Part shown: positions 18,318-26,740 of the stretch, in pieces | Layout of the letters: each line of letters opens with the position of its first letter | Numbering within the stretch: position 1 is the stretch's first letter | Source of the DNA: Magnetofaba australis IT-1 | Lineage (GTDB): Bacteria; Pseudomonadota; Magnetococcia; Magnetococcales; Magnetococcaceae | Direction: 5' to 3' | NCBI RefSeq assembly: GCF_002109495.1 | Contig: NZ_LVJN01000016.1 | Coordinates: 147,994 to 211,993 of the forward strand | DNA: 64,000 nucleotides | The notes under the pieces: model-generated | Told to the model about the DNA's origin: nothing | The model's input: the letters and a program-made list of their open reading frames with translations, nothing else | Database searches by the model: none | Made by a program: the position numbers and the translations under genes

Positions 18318-18851
18318 TCACTCCAGGCCGCCCTCCTGGCGCACCAACTCGCGGATCAGGTCCTGGAAGTTCTTGCTCTTGTAGTGCCCTTCCTTCACAA
18401 AGCGCATGCTGGCCAGGAAGTGAAACGGGCGCCAGTAGCCGCTCAGGCGGAATAGCTCCTCGCCCTTGGCGTTGAAGTAGACCACGGTGGGGGTGAACAT
18501 CACCTTGTGGTTGCGCGCGAACTGCTTCTCCGGCGCGGTTTTGCCATCGAAATCGACGCTTTCGCGGGCGCCGAAGATATCCACCTGCACCGGATAGAAG
18601 TAAGTCTCCATATAGGTGCGCACTTTGGGATCCTGCAGAGTGGTTTCGTGCAGCTGCTTGCAGTAGGGGCACCCCTCCTGCTCAAAGAACAGCATCAGGA
18701 TCTGATTGCTCTCGCGGGCGGTGAGCAGATCCTCCTGCATGTCCAGGAAGGTCTCTTTGAAAAACGGCTCATTGGTCAACGCCGCCGCCGGTTTGCTCTG
18801 GACCACGCCCAGCACACAGACCAGCGCCAGCAGGATGAAGAGTTTGCGCAT
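18318..18851 (-). CDS. Exported thioredoxin-fold protein (SoxW/DsbE-like)
   Basis: The 177-residue protein has a signal peptide (MRKLFILLALVCVLGVVQSKPAAA) described by its start MRKLFILLALVC and cleavage near AAA. The thioredoxin active site is CPYC in FFEQEGCPYCKQLHE (around residue 62), with the cis-proline region FTPTVVYF. It is probably a periplasmic disulfide reductase or thioredoxin-like carrier. The substrate cannot be told. It starts seven bases after the nfeD stop on the same strand, so it is probably the last full gene of a qmcA-nfeD-thioredoxin unit. Confidence 0.85.
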   Translation of the reverse strand: MRKLFILLALVCVLGVVQSKPAAALTNEPFFKETFLDMQEDLLTARESNQILMLFFEQEGCPYCKQLHETTLQDPKVRTYMETYFYPVQVDIFGARESVDFDGKTAPEKQFARNHKVMFTPTVVYFNAKGEELFRLSGYWRPFHFLASMRFVKEGHYKSKNFQDLIRELVRQEGGLE

Positions 18852-18852
18852 C

Positions 18853-19323
18853 TTAGGATTCCCTCTCTGACTGTGTGGACGCCGCCTCCACGCGCAGCGT
18901 CACCCCCTCCACCGCCACCACCGTCACCACTGCGCCTGCGGGCAGATCCGCGCCGTGAATGCGCCAACTGGCGTCATCCACCCGAATCCGGCCCATGCCG
19001 TTGACGATGGGTTCGATGAGGGTGAATTGTCGTCCCACGTACTGCGCGCCGCGTTGATTCAACTGCGGCGCGTCGCTCTCTTGGGGATGATGTTTGATCA
19101 CCCGATGCCAGATGTAAAGCGCCGCCAGCGACAGCCCTGCAAACAGCAGGGTCTGCCACTTCCAATCCAGTTCAGGAAACAGCAGCAGCGCCGCGCCGGT
19201 CACCCCGGCGGCCACTCCCAGCCAGAGGAAGAAGAACGCCGGGCTGAGCAGTTCGATGATCAGAAACAGCGCCCCGGCGATCCACCAATGCCAGTGGCTG
19301 ATGACGCTCCACTCCAGCTCCAT
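18853..19323 (-). CDS. NfeD-like membrane protein (short YbbK/YbbJ type)
   Basis: The 156-residue protein has two to three N-terminal membrane segments (WWIAGALFLIIELLSPAFFF and following helices). A C-terminal soluble OB-fold of the NfeD family follows, with VGRQFTLIEPIVNGMGRIRV and a closing beta-rich stretch. Such proteins pair with SPFH-domain partners in membrane microdomains. The ATG overlaps the stop of the upstream SPFH gene (TGATG), indicating translational coupling. Confidence 0.9.
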   Translation of the reverse strand: MELEWSVISHWHWWIAGALFLIIELLSPAFFFLWLGVAAGVTGAALLLFPELDWKWQTLLFAGLSLAALYIWHRVIKHHPQESDAPQLNQRGAQYVGRQFTLIEPIVNGMGRIRVDDASWRIHGADLPAGAVVTVVAVEGVTLRVEAASTQSERES

Positions 19324-20258
19324 CAGGCGTCCCCCCCAGATTTATCCGGCCGCATCGCCTCTTTGGCCAGCTCCGCCACCCCGCCCAGGGAGCCCAGCAC
19401 GCCGGTGGCTTCGATGGGCAGGAACATCACCTTCTGGTTGTCGGCGCTGGCCATATCCCGCAGCGCCTCCACATACTTCTGCGCCACGAAGTAGTTGATC
19501 GCCTGCACATTGCCCCCGGCAATGGCTTCGGAGACCATGCGCGTGGCTTCGGCTTCGGCCTGAGCCAGACGTTCGCGCGCCTCGGCTTCGCGGAAGGCGG
19601 CCTCTTTCTGCCCTTCGGCTTTGAGGATCGCCGCGCGCTTCTCCCCCTCGGCTTGCAGCACCGCCGCTTGGCGCACCCCTTCGGCCTGCAACACCGCGGC
19701 GCGTTTGTCCCGTTCCGCCTTCATCTGCCGCCCCATGGACTCCACCAGATCCTTGGGCGGCGAGATGTCCTTGATCTCAATGCGGGTCACCTTGATGCCC
19801 CACGGATTGGTCGCCTCATCCACCACCGACAGCAGGCGCATATTGATCTCATCCCGGCGCGAGAGCAGTTCGTCCAGATCCATGGAGCCCATCACGGTGC
19901 GGATGTTGGTCATGGTGAGGTTGAGGATGGCGTAGTCCAGATTGTTCACCTCATAGGCCGCCGCCGCGCTCTGCACCACCTGAAAGAAGACCACGCCATC
20001 CACCTGGATCATGGCGTTGTCCTTGGTGATCACCTCTTGTGAGGGCACATCCATCACCTGTTCGCGCATATTGATTTTGTGGCCGACGCGATCAAACACC
20101 GGCGTAATAATATTCAGACCCGGTTTGAGGGTGCGCTGATAGCGGCCCCAACGCTCCACCGTGTACTCCATTCCCTGCGGCACGACCTTGATGGCCATCA
20201 ACATAAAGATCATGGCCAGCACTAAAATGACGATAACTAAGGATGCAATGGGCTCCAT
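19323..20258 (-). CDS. qmcA: SPFH/stomatin-like membrane protein (QmcA family)
   Basis: The 311-residue protein has an N-terminal membrane anchor (SLVIVILVLAMIFMLMAI). The SPFH domain runs from VVPQGMEYTVERWGRYQRTL to DISPPKDL. A long Ala/Glu-rich coiled coil with repeated VLQAEG/ILKAEG units and a Gly-rich C-terminus follow. The family assembles large membrane cages or microdomain scaffolds and can regulate FtsH-type proteolysis. The start at 20258 (MEPIASLVIV) is chosen because an AGAGGA site precedes it. The open frame extends another 16 residues. The NfeD partner follows with overlap. Confidence 0.93.
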   Translation of the reverse strand: MEPIASLVIVILVLAMIFMLMAIKVVPQGMEYTVERWGRYQRTLKPGLNIITPVFDRVGHKINMREQVMDVPSQEVITKDNAMIQVDGVVFFQVVQSAAAAYEVNNLDYAILNLTMTNIRTVMGSMDLDELLSRRDEINMRLLSVVDEATNPWGIKVTRIEIKDISPPKDLVESMGRQMKAERDKRAAVLQAEGVRQAAVLQAEGEKRAAILKAEGQKEAAFREAEARERLAQAEAEATRMVSEAIAGGNVQAINYFVAQKYVEALRDMASADNQKVMFLPIEATGVLGSLGGVAELAKEAMRPDKSGGDA

Positions 20259-20442
20259 TTTCTCGATTCCTCTATATGCAACAAGGGGGATTGATTGCGG
20301 ATTCATCTGGTTGCTTCAGGCCAGATGGTCCCTATAATGCGTAGCAGTATACCGACGGCGGTTGCGGTGGGCCATCGTTTGGCGGTGATTTGCAGGCATT
20401 TGTGAACTCATTTCAGGCGCATCATTTGCGAGACCGGCATTT

Positions 20443-21966
20443 ATGAACGACCGTCCCAGTCTGTTGCGGCGCATCAAGGCGCTGCTCCATCACCTGCTCG
20501 AGGCTTCCGATAGCCGCGCCCGCCAAGTGTTCAACTTGGTGATGATGATCGTGGTGCTGGCCTCGCTCACCCAGATGGTGCTGGAGGTCAATCCCGATCT
20601 GACCGAAATCGAACGGCAGTTCTATCAAGAGCTTGAAGAGCTGTTCGCCATCATCTTCCTGATTGAGTATCTGCTGCGCTGGTGGGTCTGTTCGGACCTG
20701 TATGATGACTTCCAGCATGCGCGCAATCGCTATATACGCCGCCACCATCGCGACGCCCCGGTTTTGATCACCGCACATGCGCTGCGGGTGGCGTTGGCGG
20801 CCAAATGGCGCTGGATGAAGCAGCCGCTGTCGGTGGTCGATCTGCTGGCGATTCTGCCGTTTTTCCGTGTTTTCCGACTGCTGCGGGTGCTCAGAGTGTT
20901 GCGGGTGCTCAAGCTGTTCCGCTACTCCAAGCGTCTGACCTTCTTTAGCGACGTCATCGCCGAGCGCGCGTTTGAACTCACCTCGCTGCTGACCATTGCG
21001 GGGATCATTTTCGGCATGGTGGCGGTGGCCTTCTATGTGGTGGAGCATGGACAGAATCCCGACGTCACCAATCTGTGGGAGGCGGTCTACTGGAGCCTGA
21101 TCACCATCACCACGGTGGGCTATGGCGACATCACCCCCGCCACCAGCGCCGGTCAGGTGGTGGCGGTGACCGGCACCGTGCTGGGCATGTGGGTGACGGT
21201 GTTCATGACCTCCATCGTGGTCACTGCGGTCAACGAACGAATGTTTCATCTCAAGGAGCAGCGCATGGAGCGCATGGCGGAACGCCTGAAGAACCACTAC
21301 ATCGTCTGCGGCATGGGTCGCGTGGGCCATGCGGTGTGCGAAACTCTCAAAGCCGAGGGCTGCGCGTTTGTGGCCATGGACAGCAAACAGGAGTTGGTGG
21401 ACGAAGCGATCAATCGCGGCTGGACCGCGCTGTGCGGCGATGTGACCGAGGAGGAGAACTGGGCGCGGTTGGGGTTGGCCAAAGCGCGCTGCGTCATCAG
21501 CACCATCTCCGAAGAGGCCTCCAACATCTATCTGATTCTGGCCATTCGCGAACGGCGTCCCGACGTTTTCCTCATCGTCACCGGGGTGGATGACAACTCC
21601 GAGAATCGCCTGCTCAAACTGGGCGCCGACCGCGCCATCTCGCCGGAGCATGACGGCGGCCAGCACATGGCGTACACCGCGCTGCGCCCCACCGCCATCA
21701 ATCTGTTCGATCTGGCGCTCAAGCGCGATCATATCGAGCTGGACATGGAGGAGATCTGCGTGCCGGCGACTGGCGATTTTGTCGACGTGACCGTGGCCGA
21801 GGCGGAGATTGGGCAACAGTTCGGCATCATCGTAGTCGCCATTGTGCGCGGTCAGGAGACCTTCTTTCCGCCCGCCAACAAGAAGATGCTGGGGGGCGAT
21901 ACATTGGTTTGCCTGGGGCACTTGGACGATCTGGAGCGTCTGCGCCGCACCATCCAGAGTAGTTAG
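20443..21966 (+). CDS. Voltage-gated-type potassium channel with cytoplasmic RCK (TrkA-N/C) domain
   Basis: The 507-residue protein has about six membrane segments. One is an S4-like helix with positive charges at every third position (RVFRLLRVLRVLRVLKLFRY, residues about 140-160). It also has a pore loop with the K+ selectivity filter TTVGYGD (around 224-230). After the last helix comes an RCK domain with the nucleotide-binding Rossmann loop VCGMGRVGHAVCE, and a TrkA-C-like domain ends the protein. It probably mediates potassium flux gated by voltage and nucleotide. It is monocistronic and ends four bases from the convergent mutY stop. Confidence 0.92.
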   Translation: MNDRPSLLRRIKALLHHLLEASDSRARQVFNLVMMIVVLASLTQMVLEVNPDLTEIERQFYQELEELFAIIFLIEYLLRWWVCSDLYDDFQHARNRYIRRHHRDAPVLITAHALRVALAAKWRWMKQPLSVVDLLAILPFFRVFRLLRVLRVLRVLKLFRYSKRLTFFSDVIAERAFELTSLLTIAGIIFGMVAVAFYVVEHGQNPDVTNLWEAVYWSLITITTVGYGDITPATSAGQVVAVTGTVLGMWVTVFMTSIVVTAVNERMFHLKEQRMERMAERLKNHYIVCGMGRVGHAVCETLKAEGCAFVAMDSKQELVDEAINRGWTALCGDVTEEENWARLGLAKARCVISTISEEASNIYLILAIRERRPDVFLIVTGVDDNSENRLLKLGADRAISPEHDGGQHMAYTALRPTAINLFDLALKRDHIELDMEEICVPATGDFVDVTVAEAEIGQQFGIIVVAIVRGQETFFPPANKKMLGGDTLVCLGHLDDLERLRRTIQSS

Positions 21967-21970
21967 CAGA

Positions 21971-23053
21971 TCAGCGGCGCAGCATGGCCAACGCTTTGCG
22001 GTGCAGGGTGGCCATGGGGGTGGCGTCCAGATCCGCCCACGCCGTCCAGCGGTGCGGCTGCTCGGGAAGATCCTCCGTAGGGTGCGCATCGGTCAGGCGC
22101 GTCTGATAGGGCGTGAGCGCCAAGTGGAAGTGGGTAAAGGTATGCTGGACCGTCTCCAGAGTGTGCAAGGTGGATGAACAGACGCCATAGAGCGCGCACA
22201 GCGCCGCCACATCCACACCCTCCCCGTTATCAGCCATCGCCGATCCCGGCGGCTCCCACATCCCCGCCAGCAACCCTGCATTGGGGCGTTGGCGCAACAG
22301 AATCCGCTCGCCGGACGCATCCACAATCAATAGACACGCCTGATGACGCTGCGGCTTGGCGGCGCGTTTGGGCGCTTTTACTGGGTAGCGCGTGGGCTCC
22401 CCCGCCTGATGCGCCCGGCACCACGCCGCCCAGGGGCAGAGCGGGCATTGGGGTTTGCTGCGGCTGCACAGGGTGGCGCCCAGATCCATGATCGCCTGGG
22501 CGTAATCGCCGGGGCGTTGGGGGCAGGTGAGCTGCTGCGCCAGCGTCCACAACGCGCGTTTGGCGCCGGGTTTGTCCGGCGGCTCGGCGCAGGCGGTGAG
22601 GCGGGTGAGCACCCGTTTGACGTTGCCGTCGAGAATCGCCAGATGGTGATCGCGGCCAATGGCCAGGATCGCCGCTGCGGTGCTGCGTCCCACCCCCGGC
22701 AGCGCCTCCAGCATCTCGGGGCTCTCCGGAAAACAGCCGCCATATTGCCCGGCCACCTGCTGAGCGGCGCGGTGCAGATTGCGCGCGCGGGCGTAGTAGC
22801 CCAACCCCTGCCACAGCCGCAACACATCCTCCTGCTGCGCCGCCGCCAGGCTCTCCACATCGGGAAAATGTTGTAGAAAGGCGGTGTAGTAGGGGATCAC
22901 CGCCGCCACGGTGGTCTGCTGCAGCATGATCTCCGACAGCCAGATGCGATAGAGACTGCGCTCGCCGCGCCACGGCAGATCGCGGCCATGGCGGTCGTAG
23001 TGGGCCAGCAGGCGTTGCGCCAGTTGCGCGGGGTTGTGGGGCGGAGTTAGCAC
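21971..23053 (-). CDS. mutY: A/G-specific adenine DNA glycosylase
   Basis: MutY removes adenine mispaired with 8-oxoguanine in base-excision repair. The 360-residue protein has the catalytic Glu region WLSEIMLQQTTV, the helix-hairpin-helix LPGVGRSTAAAILA and the catalytic Asp in ILDGNVKRVL. The 4Fe-4S ligands are spaced C-x6-C-x2-C-x5-C (CSRSKPQCPLCPWAAWC). The C-terminal NUDIX-like domain has LRQRPNAGLLAGMWEPPG. Length and domain order are typical. Repeat copy 7 begins 45 bases upstream of the start. Confidence 0.96.
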   Translation of the reverse strand: MLTPPHNPAQLAQRLLAHYDRHGRDLPWRGERSLYRIWLSEIMLQQTTVAAVIPYYTAFLQHFPDVESLAAAQQEDVLRLWQGLGYYARARNLHRAAQQVAGQYGGCFPESPEMLEALPGVGRSTAAAILAIGRDHHLAILDGNVKRVLTRLTACAEPPDKPGAKRALWTLAQQLTCPQRPGDYAQAIMDLGATLCSRSKPQCPLCPWAAWCRAHQAGEPTRYPVKAPKRAAKPQRHQACLLIVDASGERILLRQRPNAGLLAGMWEPPGSAMADNGEGVDVAALCALYGVCSSTLHTLETVQHTFTHFHLALTPYQTRLTDAHPTEDLPEQPHRWTAWADLDATPMATLHRKALAMLRR

Positions 23054-23097
23054 GGGATGGGCTCATGATGTGAAGTGCGGGCGAATGCCGCGCATCA

Positions 23098-23342
23098 TAT
23101 AGTTGCTTGAATCCAGAATGACACACATCCAAAGCGCTCAATGTTTGCGTGACGTAGGCTGAGCTTGCGCTGACTATGGGACAAATTTCCAACGGAAATT
23201 TGTCGGGATTCTTAAGGGTCTGTGACCCTTAAGCGGGTGTGGGCGGAGCCCACGATTTGGATGTTGACCTTGGGAGCTCGAGGGCATAGCCCTCGATATC
23301 TTTCAGCGCCCATATGTTCACTTTTGAATGCTAGCAACTATA
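23098..23342 (+). repeat. Mosaic palindromic element, copy 7 (complete, perfect ends)
   Basis: At 245 bp this is the cleanest copy. Its ends TATAGTTGCT and AGCAACTATA form a perfect 10-base inverted repeat including flanking TA. Inside are the leader (GAATCCAGAATGACACACA), the head CAATGTTTGCGTGACGTAGG, a GACAAATTTCC/GGAAATTTGTC hairpin, a CTTAAGGGTC/GACCCTTAAG hairpin and a GTGGGCGGAGCCCAC hairpin. The tail GAGGGCATAGCCCTCGATAT and the right module with CATATGTTCACTTTTGAATG follow. Confidence 0.92.
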
Positions 23343-23384
23343 GCAGAACCCAGGCGCGCCGCGCCATGCGGCGTCGAATGGGGG

Positions 23385-25865
23385 TTAGGCGTCGGGATTG
23401 GGTTCGCGCTCCAGCGCCTTCCATTCTGGCCAGGCATCCAGGGACTCCAGCGGGGCTTTGTCGTTGATCACATCAGCCAGCGGTTGCAGCCACTCCGCTT
23501 TCGGGTGCGGCAGCTCCTGACCTTTTTGCACAATCTGGTGGAAGTTCCAGCCTGGATCACGCAGCGAGGGGTTACCTAAGAGTTGTTTCAGGCTGGAAAG
23601 GGCCTTACCCTGTTCGCTCTGCGGCGCAAACACAAAGCGCAAGCACCAATAGATTAGCCAATACTCTTCTTTCAACCCGCTTTGTTGAATCAGCTGTTCC
23701 AGTTGCGCCAGCCCCGCTTCAGTTTGCTCTTTGTGCAGCAGAAGAAATTCAGCATAATTTCCAAGATTGTTTGCATATTTAGGGTCGGCATCGATGGCGC
23801 GGAGATAGAAAGCTTCGGCCTGCTCGTGGTCGTGGCGGATATTTGTTAAGAAATTGGCATAATTTCCAAGATTGTTTGCATGGTTAGGATTAGCATCGAT
23901 GGCGCGGCGATAGAAATCTTCGGCCTGCTCATGGTCGTGGCGGATATCTGTTAAGAAATTGGCATAATTTCCAAGATTGCTTGCATGTTTAGGATCAGCA
24001 TCGATGGCGCGGAGATAGAATGCTTCGGCCTGCTCATGGTCGTGGCGGATATTTTTTAAGAAGGCGGCATAATTTCCAAGGGCGGTTGCATATTTAGGGT
24101 CGGCATCGATGGCGCGGAGAAAGAATGTTTCGGCCTGCTCATGGTCGTGGCGGATATCAGTTAAGAAGACGGCATAATTTCCAAGGGCGGTTGCATGTTT
24201 AGGATCAGCGTCGATGGCGCGGAGATAGAACTGCTCCGCCTTATCGGAGTCATTGCGGATATTCTCTAAGAAAAGCGCATAGTTACCGAGATTATTGGCA
24301 TGATTAGGATCAGCGTCGATGGCGCGGAGATAGAACGCTTCGGCCTGCTCATGGTCGTGGCGGATATTTTTTAAGAAGACGGCATAATTTCCAAGAGTGT
24401 TTACATGTTTAGGATCAGCATCGATGGCGCGGAGATAGAATGCTTCGGCCTGCTCATGGTCGTGGCGGATATCTGTTAAGAAATTGGCATAATTTCCAAG
24501 AGTGTTTGCACGTTTAGGATCAGCGTCGATGGCGCGGAGATAGAACTGCTCCGCCTTATCGGAGTCATTGCGGATATTCTCTAAGAAAACCGCATAGTTG
24601 ACGAGATTATTGGCATGATTAGGATCAGCGTCGATAGCGCGGAGATAGAACTGCTCCGCCTTATCGGAGTCATTGCGGATAGTCTCTAAGAAAAGCGCAT
24701 AGTCGCCAAGGATATTAGCGTCGTTAGGGAAATCCGTGATCCCCTGAAGATAGATGGCATCGGCTGCATCGGGATCGGATTTCTTCAAACGGTCCGCTTT
24801 CAACAGCACCTGCCGCCAACTCTCAAACTTCTTGTCCGTCTTCTTCACGGCTTCGGCCATGGCGGATTTTGCCGCATCATCCGGGGCTTGGCTCGCTTCT
24901 TCGTTCGCCTTTTTGGAGAGCGCCTTATATTGATCAAATACATTGTCGAAGACGTGATCAAAACGCTTTCGATCCGGCTTAGGAAGGTCCAACTCCTCCT
25001 GCAGCAGCAACATGGCGGCGTCAAAATCCCGCTCTTGCACCCAGAAGGCCCCCACGGCGTCCAGCCAGGGGCGAATTACCCCGGTGGGCTCGGTACCGGA
25101 GAGCCAATAGACCGGATAGGCCAACGGTTCATTGCCCAACCCCTGCAGCATTTTGAGAATGCTGGCGTCATTGCCGCCATACCCCAGAAACACCATGCCG
25201 CGATTGGTCAACAGTTGCTGCGCCTTCTCCTCCATCTGCGGATTCAGACAATTGGTCTCGGTGGCGGTGTTCATGGGGGTGAGTTTGTGGTCCCCATGCA
25301 GCTTGACCACCAACGGCTGCACATAGGAGGCGCGAATGTGCGCCGCCATGGAGTCATCCAGAATCACCAGCGGCTTTTTATCCGTGAATAGATAGAGCGC
25401 GTCGATGAGAAGGTCATCGAAATTGGTGGTGAGGGCCACGTTGCAGGCCTGATCTCTGGCCATCAACGCCGCCAGCACGCTGTAGCCATAGCTGGGGTAT
25501 CTATTGGCGCAGATGCGCTCAATCTCCTTCTGCCGCTGACGCGGCGAGGAGTACATCTCTTTGATTAACTCCCCATAGAGCGCGCCCACATTGTGTTTGT
25601 CATATTGCGGAAAAGCCTTGGCGGCCCACGCATCAAACTCCGCCGCTTTCAGATTCGGCGCAGCCTCTTTTTGATACTCCTGCAGCCAGCGTTTGGAGAG
25701 CGCTCCAGCCGCGGGGATGCCGCTGGAGATCGAACACCCGGCGCCGAGGAAGAAGGCGTAGCGGCACTCTGTATCGCGCTCCAGATCCCGCTTCAAACGC
25801 TGCGCAAAGCGATAGGCGGGCAGGGGCTTCAGCGGCTTGGGCGGCGCGGCGGCGTCATCTGACAT
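23385..25865 (-). CDS. SIR2-like NADase-fold protein with tandem TPR array
   Basis: The 826-residue protein begins with a SIR2-type NAD-binding domain: FLGAGCSISSGIP near residue 40, TTNFDDLLIDA, VKLHGDH and VFLGYGGNDASILKML. A charged linker follows, then about nine nearly identical 35-residue TPR units (consensus GNYANFLTDIRHDHEQAEAF, then YLRAIDADPKHAN) at residues about 378-700 and a unique C-terminal domain. At DNA level the units form a 105-bp tandem repeat. SIR2 domains joined to repeat domains are common in anti-phage NADase systems, so a defence role is inferred, not shown. The ATG at 25865 is favoured. Longer starts at 25898 or 25961 read toward repeat copy 8 and lack ribosome binding sites. 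Confidence 0.85.
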   Translation of the reverse strand: MSDDAAAPPKPLKPLPAYRFAQRLKRDLERDTECRYAFFLGAGCSISSGIPAAGALSKRWLQEYQKEAAPNLKAAEFDAWAAKAFPQYDKHNVGALYGELIKEMYSSPRQRQKEIERICANRYPSYGYSVLAALMARDQACNVALTTNFDDLLIDALYLFTDKKPLVILDDSMAAHIRASYVQPLVVKLHGDHKLTPMNTATETNCLNPQMEEKAQQLLTNRGMVFLGYGGNDASILKMLQGLGNEPLAYPVYWLSGTEPTGVIRPWLDAVGAFWVQERDFDAAMLLLQEELDLPKPDRKRFDHVFDNVFDQYKALSKKANEEASQAPDDAAKSAMAEAVKKTDKKFESWRQVLLKADRLKKSDPDAADAIYLQGITDFPNDANILGDYALFLETIRNDSDKAEQFYLRAIDADPNHANNLVNYAVFLENIRNDSDKAEQFYLRAIDADPKRANTLGNYANFLTDIRHDHEQAEAFYLRAIDADPKHVNTLGNYAVFLKNIRHDHEQAEAFYLRAIDADPNHANNLGNYALFLENIRNDSDKAEQFYLRAIDADPKHATALGNYAVFLTDIRHDHEQAETFFLRAIDADPKYATALGNYAAFLKNIRHDHEQAEAFYLRAIDADPKHASNLGNYANFLTDIRHDHEQAEDFYRRAIDANPNHANNLGNYANFLTNIRHDHEQAEAFYLRAIDADPKYANNLGNYAEFLLLHKEQTEAGLAQLEQLIQQSGLKEEYWLIYWCLRFVFAPQSEQGKALSSLKQLLGNPSLRDPGWNFHQIVQKGQELPHPKAEWLQPLADVINDKAPLESLDAWPEWKALEREPNPDA
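23740..24730 (-). repeat. 105-bp tandem coding repeats within the SIR2-TPR gene
   Basis: About nine head-to-tail units of 105 bp each encode one 35-residue TPR. Two flavours alternate irregularly: one with NDSDKAEQFYLRAIDADP and one with HDHEQAEAFYLRAIDADP. Their high DNA identity points to recent unit duplication or gene conversion, and the array length may vary between strains. Confidence 0.9.
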
Positions 25866-25942
25866 GGCAAAGTCCGAATAAGTGGGGCAGGGCGTCATAC
25901 GCCATAAGGCGTGATAATAAGTCGCAGAAATGAAGAGTATCA

Positions 25943-26175
25943 TATCATCATGCAAAGCCAAAACTGCACACAGCGGCCAATGTTTGCGTGACGGAGGGTG
26001 AGCTTGCGCTGACTATTGGCCGCCGACTGGTCGGCGGCGGGGTCTGGGGGCTGCGCCCCCAGCGGGTGTGGGCGGAGCCCACGGGTTGGATTTTGACCTT
26101 GGGAGTTCGAGGGCAAAGCCCTCGATATCTTCCATTATCCTGAAGCCGGGGATGCTCGATTCTCGTTTCGATTGG
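25943..26175 (+). repeat. Mosaic palindromic element, copy 8
   Basis: It starts near TATCATCATGCAAAGCC. The head is AATGTTTGCGTGACGGAGG. CCGCCGACTGGTCGGCGG, CTGGGGGCTGCGCCCCCAG and GTGGGCGGAGCCCAC hairpins follow, then the tail GAGGGCAAAGCCCTCGATAT and a diverged right end. It separates the divergent SIR2-TPR gene and the downstream membrane operon. Confidence 0.82.
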
Positions 26176-26216
26176 CAAGAGGCGATTGCGCTTGACGCGA
26201 ATTCACCAATCAGGTA

Positions 26217-26346
26217 TTTCTGTTATTACAGAAACAGAAGATAGCCACGAAAAACGCCGAACGCTGCTGGGGGAAGTGGGTGTTGCAAAGAGGGGGAGGG
26301 CCCCTTTTTTTGACAGAATATTTCACTCAATACAGAAATAACAGAA
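26217..26346 (+). promoter_or_regulatory. Candidate operator/promoter region with ACAGAAA boxes
   Basis: A perfect palindrome TTTCTGT-TATT-ACAGAAA (26217-26234) is followed about 100 bases later by two direct half-sites (ACAGAAA at 26332, ACAGAA at 26341) just before the first gene. A -35-like TTGACA lies at 26310-26315, but no good -10 is evident. The repeated half-site suggests a dedicated regulator. Its identity is unknown. Confidence 0.35.
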
Positions 26347-26359
26347 CAGGAGAAGCGCC

Positions 26360-26740
26360 ATGTCGTCTGAATCCATTCTGCTGCTTGCTCTGGGCTTGTG
26401 GGCGCTGTTTTCCACCCTGAGCGCCTGGTTGATCCTGCCGGTATTGAGCCCATTGCTGGTGGAGCAGTGCGGCAATGGGGTGCGCGCGGCGTTTTGGCAT
26501 CGCTTCACCCTGCTCATGCTCTTCCTCGCCCCGTTACTGATGACTGCAATGACCGGCGATATGGGCGAATCACACAGCATCATCCATGTGCTGCGGGTGA
26601 TTTTGCGCAATAGCACGTTGGGCATCCTGATGGCGTTGGTGGGCATCGGTTGGGCGGTGGTGACGGTGTCGCGGAGTCAAAATTCAGCGCAGAGGCGTGC
26701 TGATCAACAGAGCGGGGAGTCTCCATCATGCGCGTCCTGA
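26360..26740 (+). CDS. Small inner-membrane protein of unknown function
   Basis: The 126-residue protein has three predicted membrane helices (residues about 5-28, 47-68 and 90-104) and a short polar tail. No family is recognised. A CAGGAGAAGCGCC ribosome binding site precedes the ATG. Its 3' end overlaps the next gene by 13 bases, so it is the first gene of a three-gene operon with the SDR-DoxX and DUF2269-like genes, all membrane-linked. Confidence 0.75.
   Translation: MSSESILLLALGLWALFSTLSAWLILPVLSPLLVEQCGNGVRAAFWHRFTLLMLFLAPLLMTAMTGDMGESHSIIHVLRVILRNSTLGILMALVGIGWAVVTVSRSQNSAQRRADQQSGESPSCAS

Noticed and set aside
18262..18672. 136-codon minus-strand frame overlapping the thioredoxin-like gene
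   Set aside because: It runs in a different frame of the clear thioredoxin gene, is Arg/Gly-rich and has no motif.
23740..24730. 105-bp periodic array taken as a CRISPR or satellite
   Set aside because: The period is exactly 35 codons in frame, and the translation is a canonical TPR array inside a long gene.
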